Notes under the pieces: model-generated | What the model was told of the DNA's origin: nothing | The model's database searches: none | Seen by the model: the letters and a program-made list of their open reading frames with translations, nothing else | In this document: positions 44,342 through 53,068 of the stretch, piece by piece | How positions within the stretch are numbered: position 1 is the stretch's first letter | Layout: every line of letters begins with the position of its first letter | Position numbers and translations under genes: made by a program | DNA from: Falsiroseomonas algicola | GTDB lineage: Bacteria; Pseudomonadota; Alphaproteobacteria; Acetobacterales; Acetobacteraceae | Assembly: GCF_011040385.1 (NCBI RefSeq) | Contig: NZ_JAAIKB010000005.1 | Coordinates: 186,001-250,000, forward strand | Length of the DNA stretch: 64,000 nucleotides | Direction of reading: 5' to 3'

Positions 44342-45442
44342 TCACGCTGAAGCCAGAAATCGCTCGAAGACCGGCACGGCATCCACCAGGTCCTGCGCGC
44401 GCGCGCATTCGCGTGGCGTATGGGCAGTGCTGATGTCCCCCGGGCCGAGCACGACGCAGGGGGCAAGGGCCTGCAACTCGCTGGCATCGGTGCCGTAGGG
44501 CGCGGTGCGGGCGGCCTGGCCGGTCAGCGACACGGCGAGCGCCACCAGCGGGTGGTCGAGCGCCAGTTCGGGCGGGAAGCCCTCATGCTGTTCCGCCAGC
44601 TCGATCCCGGCCTCGCGCGCGGCCTGGCGGACGGCGTGCAGGATGGGCTGCGGATCCACCTTCGCGCTGTAGCGGAATTTTATCAGTGCGCTGGCCTTGG
44701 CGACGGTCACGTTCATGGCGGTGCCGTGGTTGTCGATGACGAGGTTGAAGTCGCTGAAGGGGGGATCGTAGGCCTGGTCGTGCAGCGCGGGGTTGGTGCG
44801 AAGCTCGTCATGGACGCTGCGCATCGCGGCCAGGAAGGGCAGCAGCTTCCAGTTCGCGTTCACCCCCTTGCCGGTGGAGGAATGCGCCTGCAGCCCGCGC
44901 GCGGTGGCCGTGAAGGCGATGTGGCTGCGATGGCCGCGCACCGGCACCAGCCCCGTCGGCTCCGCCACCACGATGCCCTTGAGGCCGAGCGACTTCGCCA
45001 GCGTCGACTGCTTCGCGATGATGGCGGCACCCTGCTTCGTCGTCTCCTCATCCGCGGTGATGAGGAGGGTGGCGCCGACGCCGGCGGGCGCGCGCTGGGC
45101 CGCGATGATGGCGGCCGCGACCTGGCCCTTCATGTCCACGCTGCCGAGGCCGTGCAGGAAACCCGCCTCGTCGATGCGCGGCGTCCAGGGCGCGCTTTCC
45201 CACCCCGTGGCGGGCACCGTGTCCATGTGGCCGGAGAGCGCGTAGCCGCCCTTCGGTCCCTTATGGGCGACGATCGCCCGCTTCGCGACGCCGTTGCCAT
45301 CGGTGTAGTCCAGCCGCTCCACCTCGAACCCCTTGAGTTCCTGTTCCACCCGGTCGGCGACCGACAGGTTGGAAAGCGAGGAGCGGCTGTCGATCGCAAT
45401 GAGGTCGGCAGCCAGGCGGAGGACGGGGTCGGTCGTGATCAT
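44342..45442 (-). CDS. M20-family peptidase/deacylase (ArgE/DapE type)
   Basis: A 366-residue zinc-dependent amidohydrolase. Metal ligands are visible in ALSGHMDTVPATGWESAPWTP (His, Asp) and GLGSVDMKGQ, and the general base and metal Glu in ITADEETTKQGA. The dimerisation domain follows (RGLQAHSSTGKGVNANWKL). The start at 45442 has GAGG at good spacing. Members remove acyl groups from amino acids (acetylornithine, succinyl-diaminopimelate, carbamoyl or glutamyl conjugates). It diverges from the threonine-synthase-like gene, 49 bp apart, so both may share control. The substrate is not fixed by sequence. Confidence 0.87.
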   Translation of the reverse strand: MITTDPVLRLAADLIAIDSRSSLSNLSVADRVEQELKGFEVERLDYTDGNGVAKRAIVAHKGPKGGYALSGHMDTVPATGWESAPWTPRIDEAGFLHGLGSVDMKGQVAAAIIAAQRAPAGVGATLLITADEETTKQGAAIIAKQSTLAKSLGLKGIVVAEPTGLVPVRGHRSHIAFTATARGLQAHSSTGKGVNANWKLLPFLAAMRSVHDELRTNPALHDQAYDPPFSDFNLVIDNHGTAMNVTVAKASALIKFRYSAKVDPQPILHAVRQAAREAGIELAEQHEGFPPELALDHPLVALAVSLTGQAARTAPYGTDASELQALAPCVVLGPGDISTAHTPRECARAQDLVDAVPVFERFLASA

Positions 45443-45491
45443 GGCGGGAGCCTCGCTTGCCGCGGCCCGCCGGGCAAGGGAGAGTGCCGCC

Positions 45492-46610
45492 ATGCAGAGC
45501 TACCTCGACCCCCGGACCGGCCGCACATGGCCCCTCTCCATCCCCCGCTGGTGCGGCGACGGCCAGGCGCCGCTGCTGCTGACGCCGCGGCCCGGTCTTT
45601 CGAAGACCGAGATCGAGACGGGCACGCGCAGCATCTGGCGTTATGCCGCGGCACTCCCCTGGGCGCCGAAGGCGCGCATCAGCATGGGGGAGGGCTGCAC
45701 GCCGCTGGTGGAGCGCGCCCTGCCCGGCGGCACGGCGCTGCTGAAATGCGAATGGTTCATGCCGACGGGGTCCTTCAAGGACCGCGGCGCCTCCGTGATG
45801 CTCTCCCTGCTGAAGGACCAGGGCGTGGAGGCGGTGCTGGAGGATTCCTCGGGCAATGGCGGCGCGGCCGTTTCGGCCTATGCGGCGGCGGGCGGGATCG
45901 CGGCGACGATCTTCGTCCCGGCCAGCACCAGCCCGGCCAAGACGGTGCAATCCCGCGCCGCGGGCGCGACCATCGAGCTCATTCCCGGCAGCCGACAGGA
46001 TTGCGCGGATGCCGCGCTCGCGAAATCGGCGGAGCTCTTCTATGCCAGCCACAACTGGCAGCCCTTCTTCCTGGAGGGCACGAAGACGCTGGCCTATGAG
46101 CTGTGGGAGGACCTCGGCTTCAAGGCGCCGGACAACGTCATCGTGCCCTGCGGCGCGGGATCGAACGTGCTGGGCTGCTGGCTCGGCTTTTCGGAACTGC
46201 TCCGCGCTGGCCAGATCGCGAAACTCCCGAAGATCTTCGCCGCGCAGCCCGCGAATTGCGGGCCGATCGCCCGCGCGGCGCTCGGCCTGCCCGAACAGGC
46301 GGCGCAGCCCACCATCGCGGAGGGCACCGCCATCGCGCAGCCCATCCGCCTGCCGGAATGCCTGACCGCCATGCGCGAATCCGGCGGCGGCGCCGTGCTG
46401 CTGGAGGAGGCGGAGATCGCCGAGGCCAGCCTCTCCCTCGCCCGCACCGGCATCTATGTGGAGCCCACCTGCGCCCAGGCGGCCGCGGCCTATTCGAAGC
46501 TCGTCGCCGCCGGCACCATCGCGGCGCGGGAGACGACGGTGGTGGTGCTGACGGGCACGGGCCTCAAGGCCACGCCGCGCTATGCGGAACTGATGGGGGT
46601 CGCGATCTGA
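45492..46610 (+). CDS. Threonine-synthase-like PLP enzyme (fold type II)
   Basis: A 372-residue PLP-dependent lyase/synthase. The PLP lysine is Lys96 in MPTGSFKDRGASVM; the phosphate-binding loop is SSGNGGAAVSAYAAAGG. The N-terminus (SYLDPRTGRTWPLSIPRWCG) looks like the short N-terminal segment of ThrC-like proteins. It may be a true threonine synthase or a threonine/serine dehydratase-like paralogue. Its stop overlaps the start of the DSD1-type gene (TGATG). The pair suggests metabolism of hydroxy-amino acids, possibly catabolic. Confidence 0.82.
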   Translation: MQSYLDPRTGRTWPLSIPRWCGDGQAPLLLTPRPGLSKTEIETGTRSIWRYAAALPWAPKARISMGEGCTPLVERALPGGTALLKCEWFMPTGSFKDRGASVMLSLLKDQGVEAVLEDSSGNGGAAVSAYAAAGGIAATIFVPASTSPAKTVQSRAAGATIELIPGSRQDCADAALAKSAELFYASHNWQPFFLEGTKTLAYELWEDLGFKAPDNVIVPCGAGSNVLGCWLGFSELLRAGQIAKLPKIFAAQPANCGPIARAALGLPEQAAQPTIAEGTAIAQPIRLPECLTAMRESGGGAVLLEEAEIAEASLSLARTGIYVEPTCAQAAAAYSKLVAAGTIAARETTVVVLTGTGLKATPRYAELMGVAI

Positions 46611-47719
46611 TGACGCTCGACGAATTGCCGACGCCCTGCCTGCTGCTCGACCTCGATGTGCTGAAGCGCAACCTGGCGCGGATGGAGGCCGCCATGGCGC
46701 GGCATCCCGGCGTGATGCTGCGCCCGCACCTCAAGACCGCGAAATCGGCGCAGGTCGCGGACCTCGCCGCCCCCGGAAAGGGCGCCATCACCGTCTCCAC
46801 GCTGGCGGAGGCGCGCTACTTCGCGGAGCATGGCTTCCTCGACCAGGTCTATGCCGTGGGCATCGTGCCCGCGAAGCTGGATGCCGTGGCGGCGCTGAAC
46901 GCGCAGGGTGCGGCGGTGAAGATCATCACCGATGACCTGGCGACGGCGCGCGCCATCGCCGCCCATCCCGGCGTGCTGCCGACCTTGATCGAGGTGGATG
47001 TCGGCGAGGGCCGCGCGGGGGTTGCGCCGGAGGGCGAGGCGCTGCTGGCGATCGCGCAGGCGCTCGGCCCGAAGCTGGCGGGCGTGCTCTCCCATTCCGG
47101 CCACTCCTATGCGGGGCGCAGCGACGAGGCGATGGCCGAGATCGCGGAGGTGGAGCGCGCGGGAATCGTCGCGGCGGCGGAGCGGCTGCGGCAGGCCGGG
47201 CACCAGGTCGGCATCGTCTCGGCCGGCGCATCGCCGACTGCGATGCATGCGCGGCACCTCGAGGGCGTGACCGAGATGCGCGCCGGCGTCTACATGATGG
47301 GCGACCTGCTGCAGGGCCAGATCGGCACCCATCCGCTGGAGGACATCGCGGTGACGGTGCTGGGCAGCGTCATCGGCAACTACCCGCAACGCAATGCCGT
47401 GCTGCTGGATGCGGGCGCGCTGGCGCTGTCGAAGGACCGCAGCACGGAAGGGGCGCCGCGGGACTGGAAGTTCGGCCGCGTGCTGGACCGCGACGGCCAC
47501 GCGACGCTGGGCGAGGCGCTGGTCACGCGCGTGCACCAGGAACATGGCGAGGTGCGCGCGGCGGAAGGCGGCACCCTGCCGCTGGATCGCCTGCCGGTCG
47601 GCGCGCGGGTCCGCGTGGTGCCGAACCATGTCTGCCTGACCGCGGCGGCGCATGACCGCTACCATGTGCTGGAAGGCGGGCGCGTGGTCGCGATGTGGTC
47701 ACGGATTAACGGCTGGTAA
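46610..47719 (+). CDS. DSD1/D-threonine-aldolase-like PLP enzyme
   Basis: A 369-residue fold-III (alanine-racemase-like) PLP protein. The PLP lysine is Lys42 in LRPHLKTAKS; the C-terminal metal site is His340 and Cys342 in VPNHVCLTAAAHDR, the pair that binds Zn or Mn in D-serine dehydratase and D-threonine aldolase. Other family marks are HSGHSYAG and VSAGASPTAM. It probably acts on D-serine, D-threonine or a related beta-hydroxy-D-amino acid. It is translationally coupled to the threonine-synthase-like gene. Confidence 0.88.
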   Translation: MTLDELPTPCLLLDLDVLKRNLARMEAAMARHPGVMLRPHLKTAKSAQVADLAAPGKGAITVSTLAEARYFAEHGFLDQVYAVGIVPAKLDAVAALNAQGAAVKIITDDLATARAIAAHPGVLPTLIEVDVGEGRAGVAPEGEALLAIAQALGPKLAGVLSHSGHSYAGRSDEAMAEIAEVERAGIVAAAERLRQAGHQVGIVSAGASPTAMHARHLEGVTEMRAGVYMMGDLLQGQIGTHPLEDIAVTVLGSVIGNYPQRNAVLLDAGALALSKDRSTEGAPRDWKFGRVLDRDGHATLGEALVTRVHQEHGEVRAAEGGTLPLDRLPVGARVRVVPNHVCLTAAAHDRYHVLEGGRVVAMWSRINGW

Positions 47720-47827
47720 CCAACTGGCGCGGCGTGATTTTTTCAAAATGTGACAGTTCTTGCGCCGGGGGGCGGGGCGGCGGCATGGATACGATGTCGA
47801 GAGGATTGCGCCCGCATCGTCCCCGCC

Positions 47828-48238
47828 ATGCCAACCCTTGCCCGCCGCGCGGCGCTCGCCGCCCCCCTGCTGCTGCTGGCCGCGCCCGCCCGGGCGCGGA
47901 TCGGCGTGCCGCCCTTTCCCGAATGGATCGGCCGGACCGCGAAGCTGAAGGGCGATAGCGGCCAGGCCAGGCTGCTGCTGCAGGGCGACCGCACGGGCAC
48001 CATCTCCGTCCGCCTGCTGTTCTTCTGCAAGCCGCTGCCGGTGCTGGACTGGCGCATCGCCGATGACGGCCTGGCGCTGACCTATCGCCGGCAGAGCGCC
48101 CTCTCCTCTACCCGCATCATCGAGGGCACGGCCCGCATCACCGCGGAGCCCGGCCTGCTGCAATGGATCGAGGCCGCCGACCACCTGGCGGAGTTCGAGG
48201 GCTTCGAAGGGCCAGAGGCCGTCCGCGTCTGCGGCTGA
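47828..48238 (+). CDS. Hypothetical secreted protein
   Basis: A 136-residue protein with signal peptide (MPTLARRAALAAPLLLLAAP, cleavage near ARA). The mature part is beta-rich, with two Cys (LLFFCKPL and the C-terminal VRVCG) that could form a disulfide. No domain is recognised. It ends in a hairpin 6 bp after the stop. It lies just before the export/signalling cluster but is separated from it by the terminator and the shared regulatory motif. Confidence 0.65.
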   Translation: MPTLARRAALAAPLLLLAAPARARIGVPPFPEWIGRTAKLKGDSGQARLLLQGDRTGTISVRLLFFCKPLPVLDWRIADDGLALTYRRQSALSSTRIIEGTARITAEPGLLQWIEAADHLAEFEGFEGPEAVRVCG

Positions 48239-48244
48239 GCCAAT

Positions 48245-48264
48245 GCCTCACGCGGGCGTGAGGC
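48245..48264 (+). terminator. Terminator hairpin
   Basis: GCCTCACGC-GG-GCGTGAGGC: a perfect 9-bp stem, 6 bp after the hypothetical secreted gene. It separates that gene from the next operon. Confidence 0.65.
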
Positions 48265-48306
48265 GATGCACCGTGTCTGGTTGCATTCGGGTGATATCCA
48301 CCAGCG

Positions 48307-48331
48307 ACGTTGGGTTGCGGTTGTCCGGACA
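48307..48331. promoter_or_regulatory. Shared regulatory motif A upstream of the formyltransferase operon
   Basis: ACGTTGGGTT (48307-48316) and TTGTCCGGACA (48321-48331, containing the perfect palindrome TGTCCGGACA) lie about 160-180 bp before the operon. The same two elements occur next to each other before the double-glycine cargo gene at 55591-55612, with the first element inverted. This is likely an operator or promoter shared by both units. No regulator is identified. Confidence 0.6.
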
Positions 48332-48489
48332 GGACGGCGTGCGGGCCCCGTCTGGGCGGGCCGTTTCCGCATGTCGCATTCACCGGGGGTCAACCAGGGT
48401 CGGGTTATCTGGTCCGGGGCAAAAGGCCCGGCACATGGCGCGGCGCGCGTGGGAAAAATCCCGCCGGTCGCGAGGGACATGGGGCGGGC

Positions 48490-49281
48490 ATGCGTATCGC
48501 GCTTTGCGTCAAGAAGGACATCCACGGCCTGCTGGCAGCCCGCATCCTGGCGGAGAGGCTGGGCTTCGCGACGCTGCGCTTCTTCTGCAGCGTGAAGACG
48601 CGGGATGCGGAGAATGCCGTCCCTGCCCTGAAGATCATGAAGCTGCTGGAACGCGACGTGGCGATCGACACCTTCGCCGCGCTGGAGAGCGGTTTCGGCG
48701 GCCTGCCACATCCCGATGAATGGACCCCGCTGCTCGACCTCAAGGCCGATGGCGGTGCGCGCACGCTGCTGGACTGGCGGCCGGACCTCGTCATCTCCGC
48801 CCGCTTCTCGCTGATCTTCCCGCAGCGCGTGATCGATGCCATCCCGCGTGGCATCATCAACGTCCATCCCGGCGCGCTGCCGGGCTATCGCGGCCTCTTC
48901 GCGCCCTTCTGGCAGATCCTGAAGCGGGAGCCGGTGCTGGGCTGCACCGTGCATATGGTCGATCGCGGCATCGATACGGGACCCATCCTCGGCATCGCGC
49001 GTGTGCCCTTGGACACCTCGCGTTCGCTGATGGCGCATACGGCGGCGCTCTATCGCGGCGGCGTCGCCATCGCGGCGGAGGCAGCGGCGACCATCGCGGC
49101 CGGCGGCACGCCGGCCGGCGCGCCGCAGCCGGCAGGCGGCAACTACTACCGCTTCCCCGCGCCGGAGGATTTCGCGGCGCTGCCCGTGCCCATCGTCACC
49201 GCGCATGATTTCGCGGAGACGCTCTCCGCTGCCTTCCCCGCGCCGCAGGCCGCGCCGGTGCGATGGAGCGCCGCGGCATGA
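48490..49281 (+). CDS. Formyltransferase (N10-formyl-THF dependent, Fmt/PurN fold)
   Basis: A 263-residue protein with the formyltransferase core: IINVHPGALPGYRG holds Asn124 and His126, and HMVDRGIDTGPIL holds Asp162. This is the Asn-His-Asp catalytic set, with the same His-Asp spacing as in PurN. It lacks the C-terminal tRNA-binding domain of methionyl-tRNA formyltransferase, so it is not Fmt proper. Related stand-alone enzymes formylate sugars or amino groups on secondary products. It is the first gene of a six-gene string and its TGA overlaps the next start (ATGA). It could modify a signal or a cargo of the export system; the substrate is unknown. Confidence 0.87.
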   Translation: MRIALCVKKDIHGLLAARILAERLGFATLRFFCSVKTRDAENAVPALKIMKLLERDVAIDTFAALESGFGGLPHPDEWTPLLDLKADGGARTLLDWRPDLVISARFSLIFPQRVIDAIPRGIINVHPGALPGYRGLFAPFWQILKREPVLGCTVHMVDRGIDTGPILGIARVPLDTSRSLMAHTAALYRGGVAIAAEAAATIAAGGTPAGAPQPAGGNYYRFPAPEDFAALPVPIVTAHDFAETLSAAFPAPQAAPVRWSAAA

Positions 49282-50060
49282 CGGGCGGCGCTTCCTTCGC
49301 GACGCGCCTCGGCGGCGTGCTCGCCATCATGCTGCTGCTGGGCTGCGCGCTGACGGCGGGGCTCAACTACCTGAAGTTCGAACGCATGCTGCTGGAGCAG
49401 CAGGCGAAGGTGCTGGAGATCCTGGCCGGCGAACTCGGCGGCACGGTGGAGAATTCCCTCGCGCTCGGCGTGCGGCTCGCCGGCGTGCCCGGCGCGCAGG
49501 CGCTGCTGGAACGGGCGCGGGCGGCGGAGCCGCTGATCGGCGGCCTTGCCATCGCGGATTCCGATGGCGTGGTGCTGTTCGACACGGATCGCCAGAACCT
49601 CGGCACCACGGTCGCGCGCGCCCTGTTCGACCCGCGTGCGGCGGCGGATGCCTGGCGCTTCCGCGATGGCGACCGCTACGGCATCGGCGCGCCCATCGTC
49701 AACGGCTTCGGCCAGCTGGAAGGGGCGGTGCTGCTGCGCTACGGGCGGGAGGCCGTGGATGAACGCCTGACCTCCGCGCTGCTCGGCATGGTGCAGGCGG
49801 GGTTGCTGGCGCTGGCGCTGGCCGTGCCGCTCGGCATCCTCGGCATCCACCTCGTCACCCGCCAGGCACGGCGCTGGTTCGCGGCGGTGGAGACCGCGAT
49901 GCAGCCCGGCGCGGCGCCGGAACCGCTGGCCAGCGGCCTGCAGCAGGCGATCGCGGAGGCCGATTCCGTGCTCTCCGACGCCGAGCGGCGGCTGGAGGCG
50001 ATCGCCGCCACCATCCCCGAACCCAACGCCCCCACGCGGCTGGAGCCTGCCACGCCATGA
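49278..50060 (+). CDS. Two-TM periplasmic sensor-like protein without output domain
   Basis: A 260-residue membrane protein. TM1 is around residues 12-30 (GGVLAIMLLLGCALTAGLNY). A periplasmic domain of about 140 residues follows, with IGGLAIADSDGVVLFDTDRQ, the beta-hairpin typical of single-Cache/PAS-like sensors, then TM2 near 178-200 and about 60 cytosolic residues resembling a short HAMP/coiled coil. No kinase, cyclase or phosphatase domain is attached. Start at 49278 overlaps the formyltransferase stop; the stop overlaps the next ATG. It may pair with the sensor-MFS fusion or the SpoIIE sensor to sense one ligand. Confidence 0.75.
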   Translation: MTGGASFATRLGGVLAIMLLLGCALTAGLNYLKFERMLLEQQAKVLEILAGELGGTVENSLALGVRLAGVPGAQALLERARAAEPLIGGLAIADSDGVVLFDTDRQNLGTTVARALFDPRAAADAWRFRDGDRYGIGAPIVNGFGQLEGAVLLRYGREAVDERLTSALLGMVQAGLLALALAVPLGILGIHLVTRQARRWFAAVETAMQPGAAPEPLASGLQQAIAEADSVLSDAERRLEAIAATIPEPNAPTRLEPATP

Positions 50061-52084
50061 GCCCGGATCGTCGCCTGGTCGGCAGCGTCGTCGCCGTCGC
50101 GGTGCTGCTGCTGACGCTCACCGTTGGCTTCGTCTCCACCGCCGCGCTGCGCAGCTTCGAGACGGAGCTGCGCCCGGAGCTGGAGCGGGAGGCGACGGTC
50201 GTCGGCAGCATCGGCGCGCAGGCCGTGCAGCGCGCGCTCGACCTCGGCGTGCCCTTCAGCGGGTTGTCGGGGCTGGATGACTACCTCGCCGGCCTGCTCG
50301 CGACGCGGGAAGGCCTGGCCTATGTGCTGCTGACCGATGGCGCGGGCCGCGTGGTCTCCGCCGCCGGCAGCGCGCCGGCGGAATTCGCGGGGCTGCCGGC
50401 GGGCACCGCGGCGCCCAGCCGCGGCGCGCTGATGCGCGTGCAGGGCAACAGCTACGACGCCGCCCAGCCACTGCTGGAGGAAGGGCGCATCGCGGGCTGG
50501 CTGCATGTGGGCATCGCGCGCGCCCGTCTCGACACCGCGCTCGATGACATGCGGTGGGACGTGCTGATCGTGCTGCTCGTCGTGCTGCTGGCCACGGCGG
50601 AGTTCCTGCGCTTCATCCTCTCCCGCCTCGTCGCCGCGCCGATCGACATGGTGCTGCGGCTGCAGGCGCGGCTCGGGCGCGGCGACTGGACTGCGCGGGC
50701 GCCGGGGGACATCGGCGCAGAGGCCGGGCGCGTCGCGCGCCACTTCAACGTGCTGGTCCGCCGCACCAATGACCGCTGGGACCGACTGTGCTGGCTGGCG
50801 GGGGAAAGCGGCGCGGGCCGTCGCGCGGCGGCGGTGCTGGAGGACGTGAAGGACAGGCTGCGCTTCGGCACGGAAGCCGTGCGCGAAGGGCTGGGCGGTG
50901 GCGCGGCTTCCGCGCGGCTGCCGCTGTTCCTCTTCGTCTTCGCCGAACAACTCTCCACCTCCTTCAACCCCATCTTCGCGATGGAGCTGGCGGGCGGGCA
51001 GCAGGGCATGATGGGGGCGGCGCTGCCGCTGGTGACCTTCGTCGCCGCCGTCGCGCTGCTGACGCCCTGGGGCGGGCAGATGGTGGCGCGCCACGGCCCG
51101 CGACGCGCGCTGATGCTGGGCATGATCCCTGCCGGCATCGGCCATCTCGGCGCGGCGCTGGCGCCGGACCTCATGACGCTGGCGGCGGCGCGCGCCATCT
51201 GCGGCGCGGGCTACGCCGTGGTCACCATCGCCTGCCAGGTGCAGCTGGCGCGGGAAGCCGCGCAGGGGCGCATGGCGCGCACGCTGGGCGGCTTCACGGC
51301 CGCGGTGATGACGGGTGCGGTCTGCGGCACCGCCATCGGCGCGGTGCTGGCGGACCGGCTCGGCTTCCGCCTGACCTTCGTCGCCTCCGCCATCCTGGTG
51401 CTGGGCATTGCCGCGCTGGCCTGGCGTTGCATGCCGGCGGGTGGCGAGAGTGAGGAGAAGCGCGGCGGCCTGTGGCAATCCGCCCGCGCCGCCTTCGCGG
51501 AGCCGCACTTCATCCTGCTGGTGCTGCTGGCCGCCATCCCGGCCAAGGTGCTGCTGGGCGGCTTCGTCTTCTTCCTGGCGCCGCTGGAATTGCGGGAGCT
51601 CGGCCTCAGCCAGGCCGCCATCGGCCGCAACGTGATGCTCTACGGCCTCTGCATGCTGCCGGCCATCATGTTCGGCGCCTGGGTGGCTGATCGCTCCGGC
51701 CGCGGCGGCACCATCATCGTGGCCGCGGGGCTGCTGAACGGCGCGGGGCTGCTGGCGCCGCTCTGGCTGCCGGGCCATGCCGCGCTGCCGCTGGCGGTGA
51801 TCGCGACCGGCTTCGCGCAGGGCCTGGCGGCCGCGCCGATGCTGGCCATGATCCCGGCGCTCAGCCTGCGGCCGGGCGCGCCGAGTTCCGCCGCGATGAT
51901 GAGCTTCCTGCGGCTGGCGGAGCGGCTCGGCAGCGTGATCGGGCCGCCGGCCGCGGCGGCGCTGCTGGCCGTGGGCGGCGGGCATCAGGCGATGCTGGTG
52001 CTGGGCGTCGTCTCCGCCGCCACCGCGCTGGCCTATGCGCTGGCCCTGCTGCTGGGCCGCAACAACCGGAAGGCGCTGGCATGA
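50057..52084 (+). CDS. Sensor-HAMP-MFS transporter fusion
   Basis: A 675-residue protein joining two modules. Residues ~9-30 are TM1, ~31-165 a Cache-like periplasmic domain (GLAYVLLTDGAGRVVSAAGS), ~168-192 TM2, ~190-245 a HAMP domain (SRLVAAPIDMVLRLQARLGR). From ~285 to the end runs a 12-helix major-facilitator domain with the loop motif GGQMVARHGPRRALMLG and its second-half counterpart ADRSGRGGTI. The fusion of a chemoreceptor-like sensor to a transporter is unusual and suggests ligand-gated transport or a transporter that signals. Overlaps of 4 bp on both sides fix its place in the operon. Substrate unknown. Confidence 0.85.
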   Translation: MSPDRRLVGSVVAVAVLLLTLTVGFVSTAALRSFETELRPELEREATVVGSIGAQAVQRALDLGVPFSGLSGLDDYLAGLLATREGLAYVLLTDGAGRVVSAAGSAPAEFAGLPAGTAAPSRGALMRVQGNSYDAAQPLLEEGRIAGWLHVGIARARLDTALDDMRWDVLIVLLVVLLATAEFLRFILSRLVAAPIDMVLRLQARLGRGDWTARAPGDIGAEAGRVARHFNVLVRRTNDRWDRLCWLAGESGAGRRAAAVLEDVKDRLRFGTEAVREGLGGGAASARLPLFLFVFAEQLSTSFNPIFAMELAGGQQGMMGAALPLVTFVAAVALLTPWGGQMVARHGPRRALMLGMIPAGIGHLGAALAPDLMTLAAARAICGAGYAVVTIACQVQLAREAAQGRMARTLGGFTAAVMTGAVCGTAIGAVLADRLGFRLTFVASAILVLGIAALAWRCMPAGGESEEKRGGLWQSARAAFAEPHFILLVLLAAIPAKVLLGGFVFFLAPLELRELGLSQAAIGRNVMLYGLCMLPAIMFGAWVADRSGRGGTIIVAAGLLNGAGLLAPLWLPGHAALPLAVIATGFAQGLAAAPMLAMIPALSLRPGAPSSAAMMSFLRLAERLGSVIGPPAAAALLAVGGGHQAMLVLGVVSAATALAYALALLLGRNNRKALA

Positions 52085-53064
52085 CCCTCGACCGACGCGG
52101 CCTGCTGGCCGCCTCCACGCTGCTGCTGGCGACGCCATCACTGGCGCAGGTGCGGCCGCATCGCATCACCATGCTGCTGTTCCGCGGATGGGAGGAAGCC
52201 TGCGACGGCTTCCGTGACCACTTCGCCGCGCGCCGCATCCCGGTGGAGCTGACGGTGCGGGACGTGGCGCAGGACCTGCGGCGCCTGCCGGCGATGATCG
52301 CGGAGATCCGGGAGACCAAGCCGGACCTGGTCTATCTCTGGGGCACCTCGCTCGCCATCGCGGCGATCGGTCCCTGGGATGCGGTAGATCCCGCGCGGCA
52401 CATCACCGGCGTGCCGGTGGTGTTCAACATCGTCACCGATCCCGTCGGCAACAAGCTGGTGCGCGCGGCGGATGCGCCGGGGCGGCCGGTGACGGGCACG
52501 GAATACATCGCCTCCGTGGAGGTGCAGATGCGCGCCATGGCGCGCTACCGCGCCTATTCCCGCGTCGCCGCGATCTTCAACCCGAACGAACGCAACTCGC
52601 TCTCCGTCATCGCGCAGATGCGGGCGCTGCTGGGGGAGGGGCTGGTGGAGCTGCCGGTGGCGCTGGATGGCGCGCGGCGGCCCGACGCCGCCTCCATCCC
52701 CGGCCTGGTGGCGGAGGCGCGGATGGCGGGCGTCGATTGGCTCTACATCCCGCCGGACACCTTCCTGAACGACCACCGCGCGGTGCTGACGCGGAGCGCG
52801 CTGGAAGCGGGGTTGCCGACCTTCGCGGCTTCCGAGCGCTTCGTGCAGTTCGCAGAGGGGCTGGCCGGGCTGGTCAGCCGCTACTACAGCGTCGGCGCCT
52901 TCACGGGTTTCAAGGCGGAGCAGATCCTGCGGCAGGGCCGCGCGCCGGAGACGATCCCGGTGGAGACGCTGACCCGCATGTCCTTCCTCGTCCGCATGGA
53001 CAGCGCACGGCGCCTGCGGTCCTTCCCGCCGGTCGGCCTGCTGCGCGTGGCGGAGACGGTGTGA
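52081..53064 (+). CDS. ABC-type substrate-binding protein (PF04392/TrpX-like)
   Basis: A 327-residue periplasmic binding protein with signal peptide MTLDRRGLLAASTLLLATPS and cleavage near LAQ. Fold marks: LVYLWGTSLAIAAIGPWD, GVPVVFNIVTDPVGNKLV, YSRVAAIFNPNERNSLSVIA and DWLYIPPDTFLNDHR, as in the ABC_sub_bind (LivK/TrpX-like) class. No cognate permease or ATPase of that class is nearby. Its place between sensor genes suggests it presents a ligand to the Cache sensors, as periplasmic proteins do for some chemoreceptors. The C-terminus (FLVRMDSARRLRSFPPVGLL) is typical of the class. Confidence 0.82.
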   Translation: MTLDRRGLLAASTLLLATPSLAQVRPHRITMLLFRGWEEACDGFRDHFAARRIPVELTVRDVAQDLRRLPAMIAEIRETKPDLVYLWGTSLAIAAIGPWDAVDPARHITGVPVVFNIVTDPVGNKLVRAADAPGRPVTGTEYIASVEVQMRAMARYRAYSRVAAIFNPNERNSLSVIAQMRALLGEGLVELPVALDGARRPDAASIPGLVAEARMAGVDWLYIPPDTFLNDHRAVLTRSALEAGLPTFAASERFVQFAEGLAGLVSRYYSVGAFTGFKAEQILRQGRAPETIPVETLTRMSFLVRMDSARRLRSFPPVGLLRVAETV

Positions 53065-53068
53065 TCCC

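Noticed and set aside
49739-52141. 800-codon antisense frame opposite the sensor-MFS gene
   Set aside because: Same GC-driven shadow; the plus strand has clear sensor, HAMP and MFS features.
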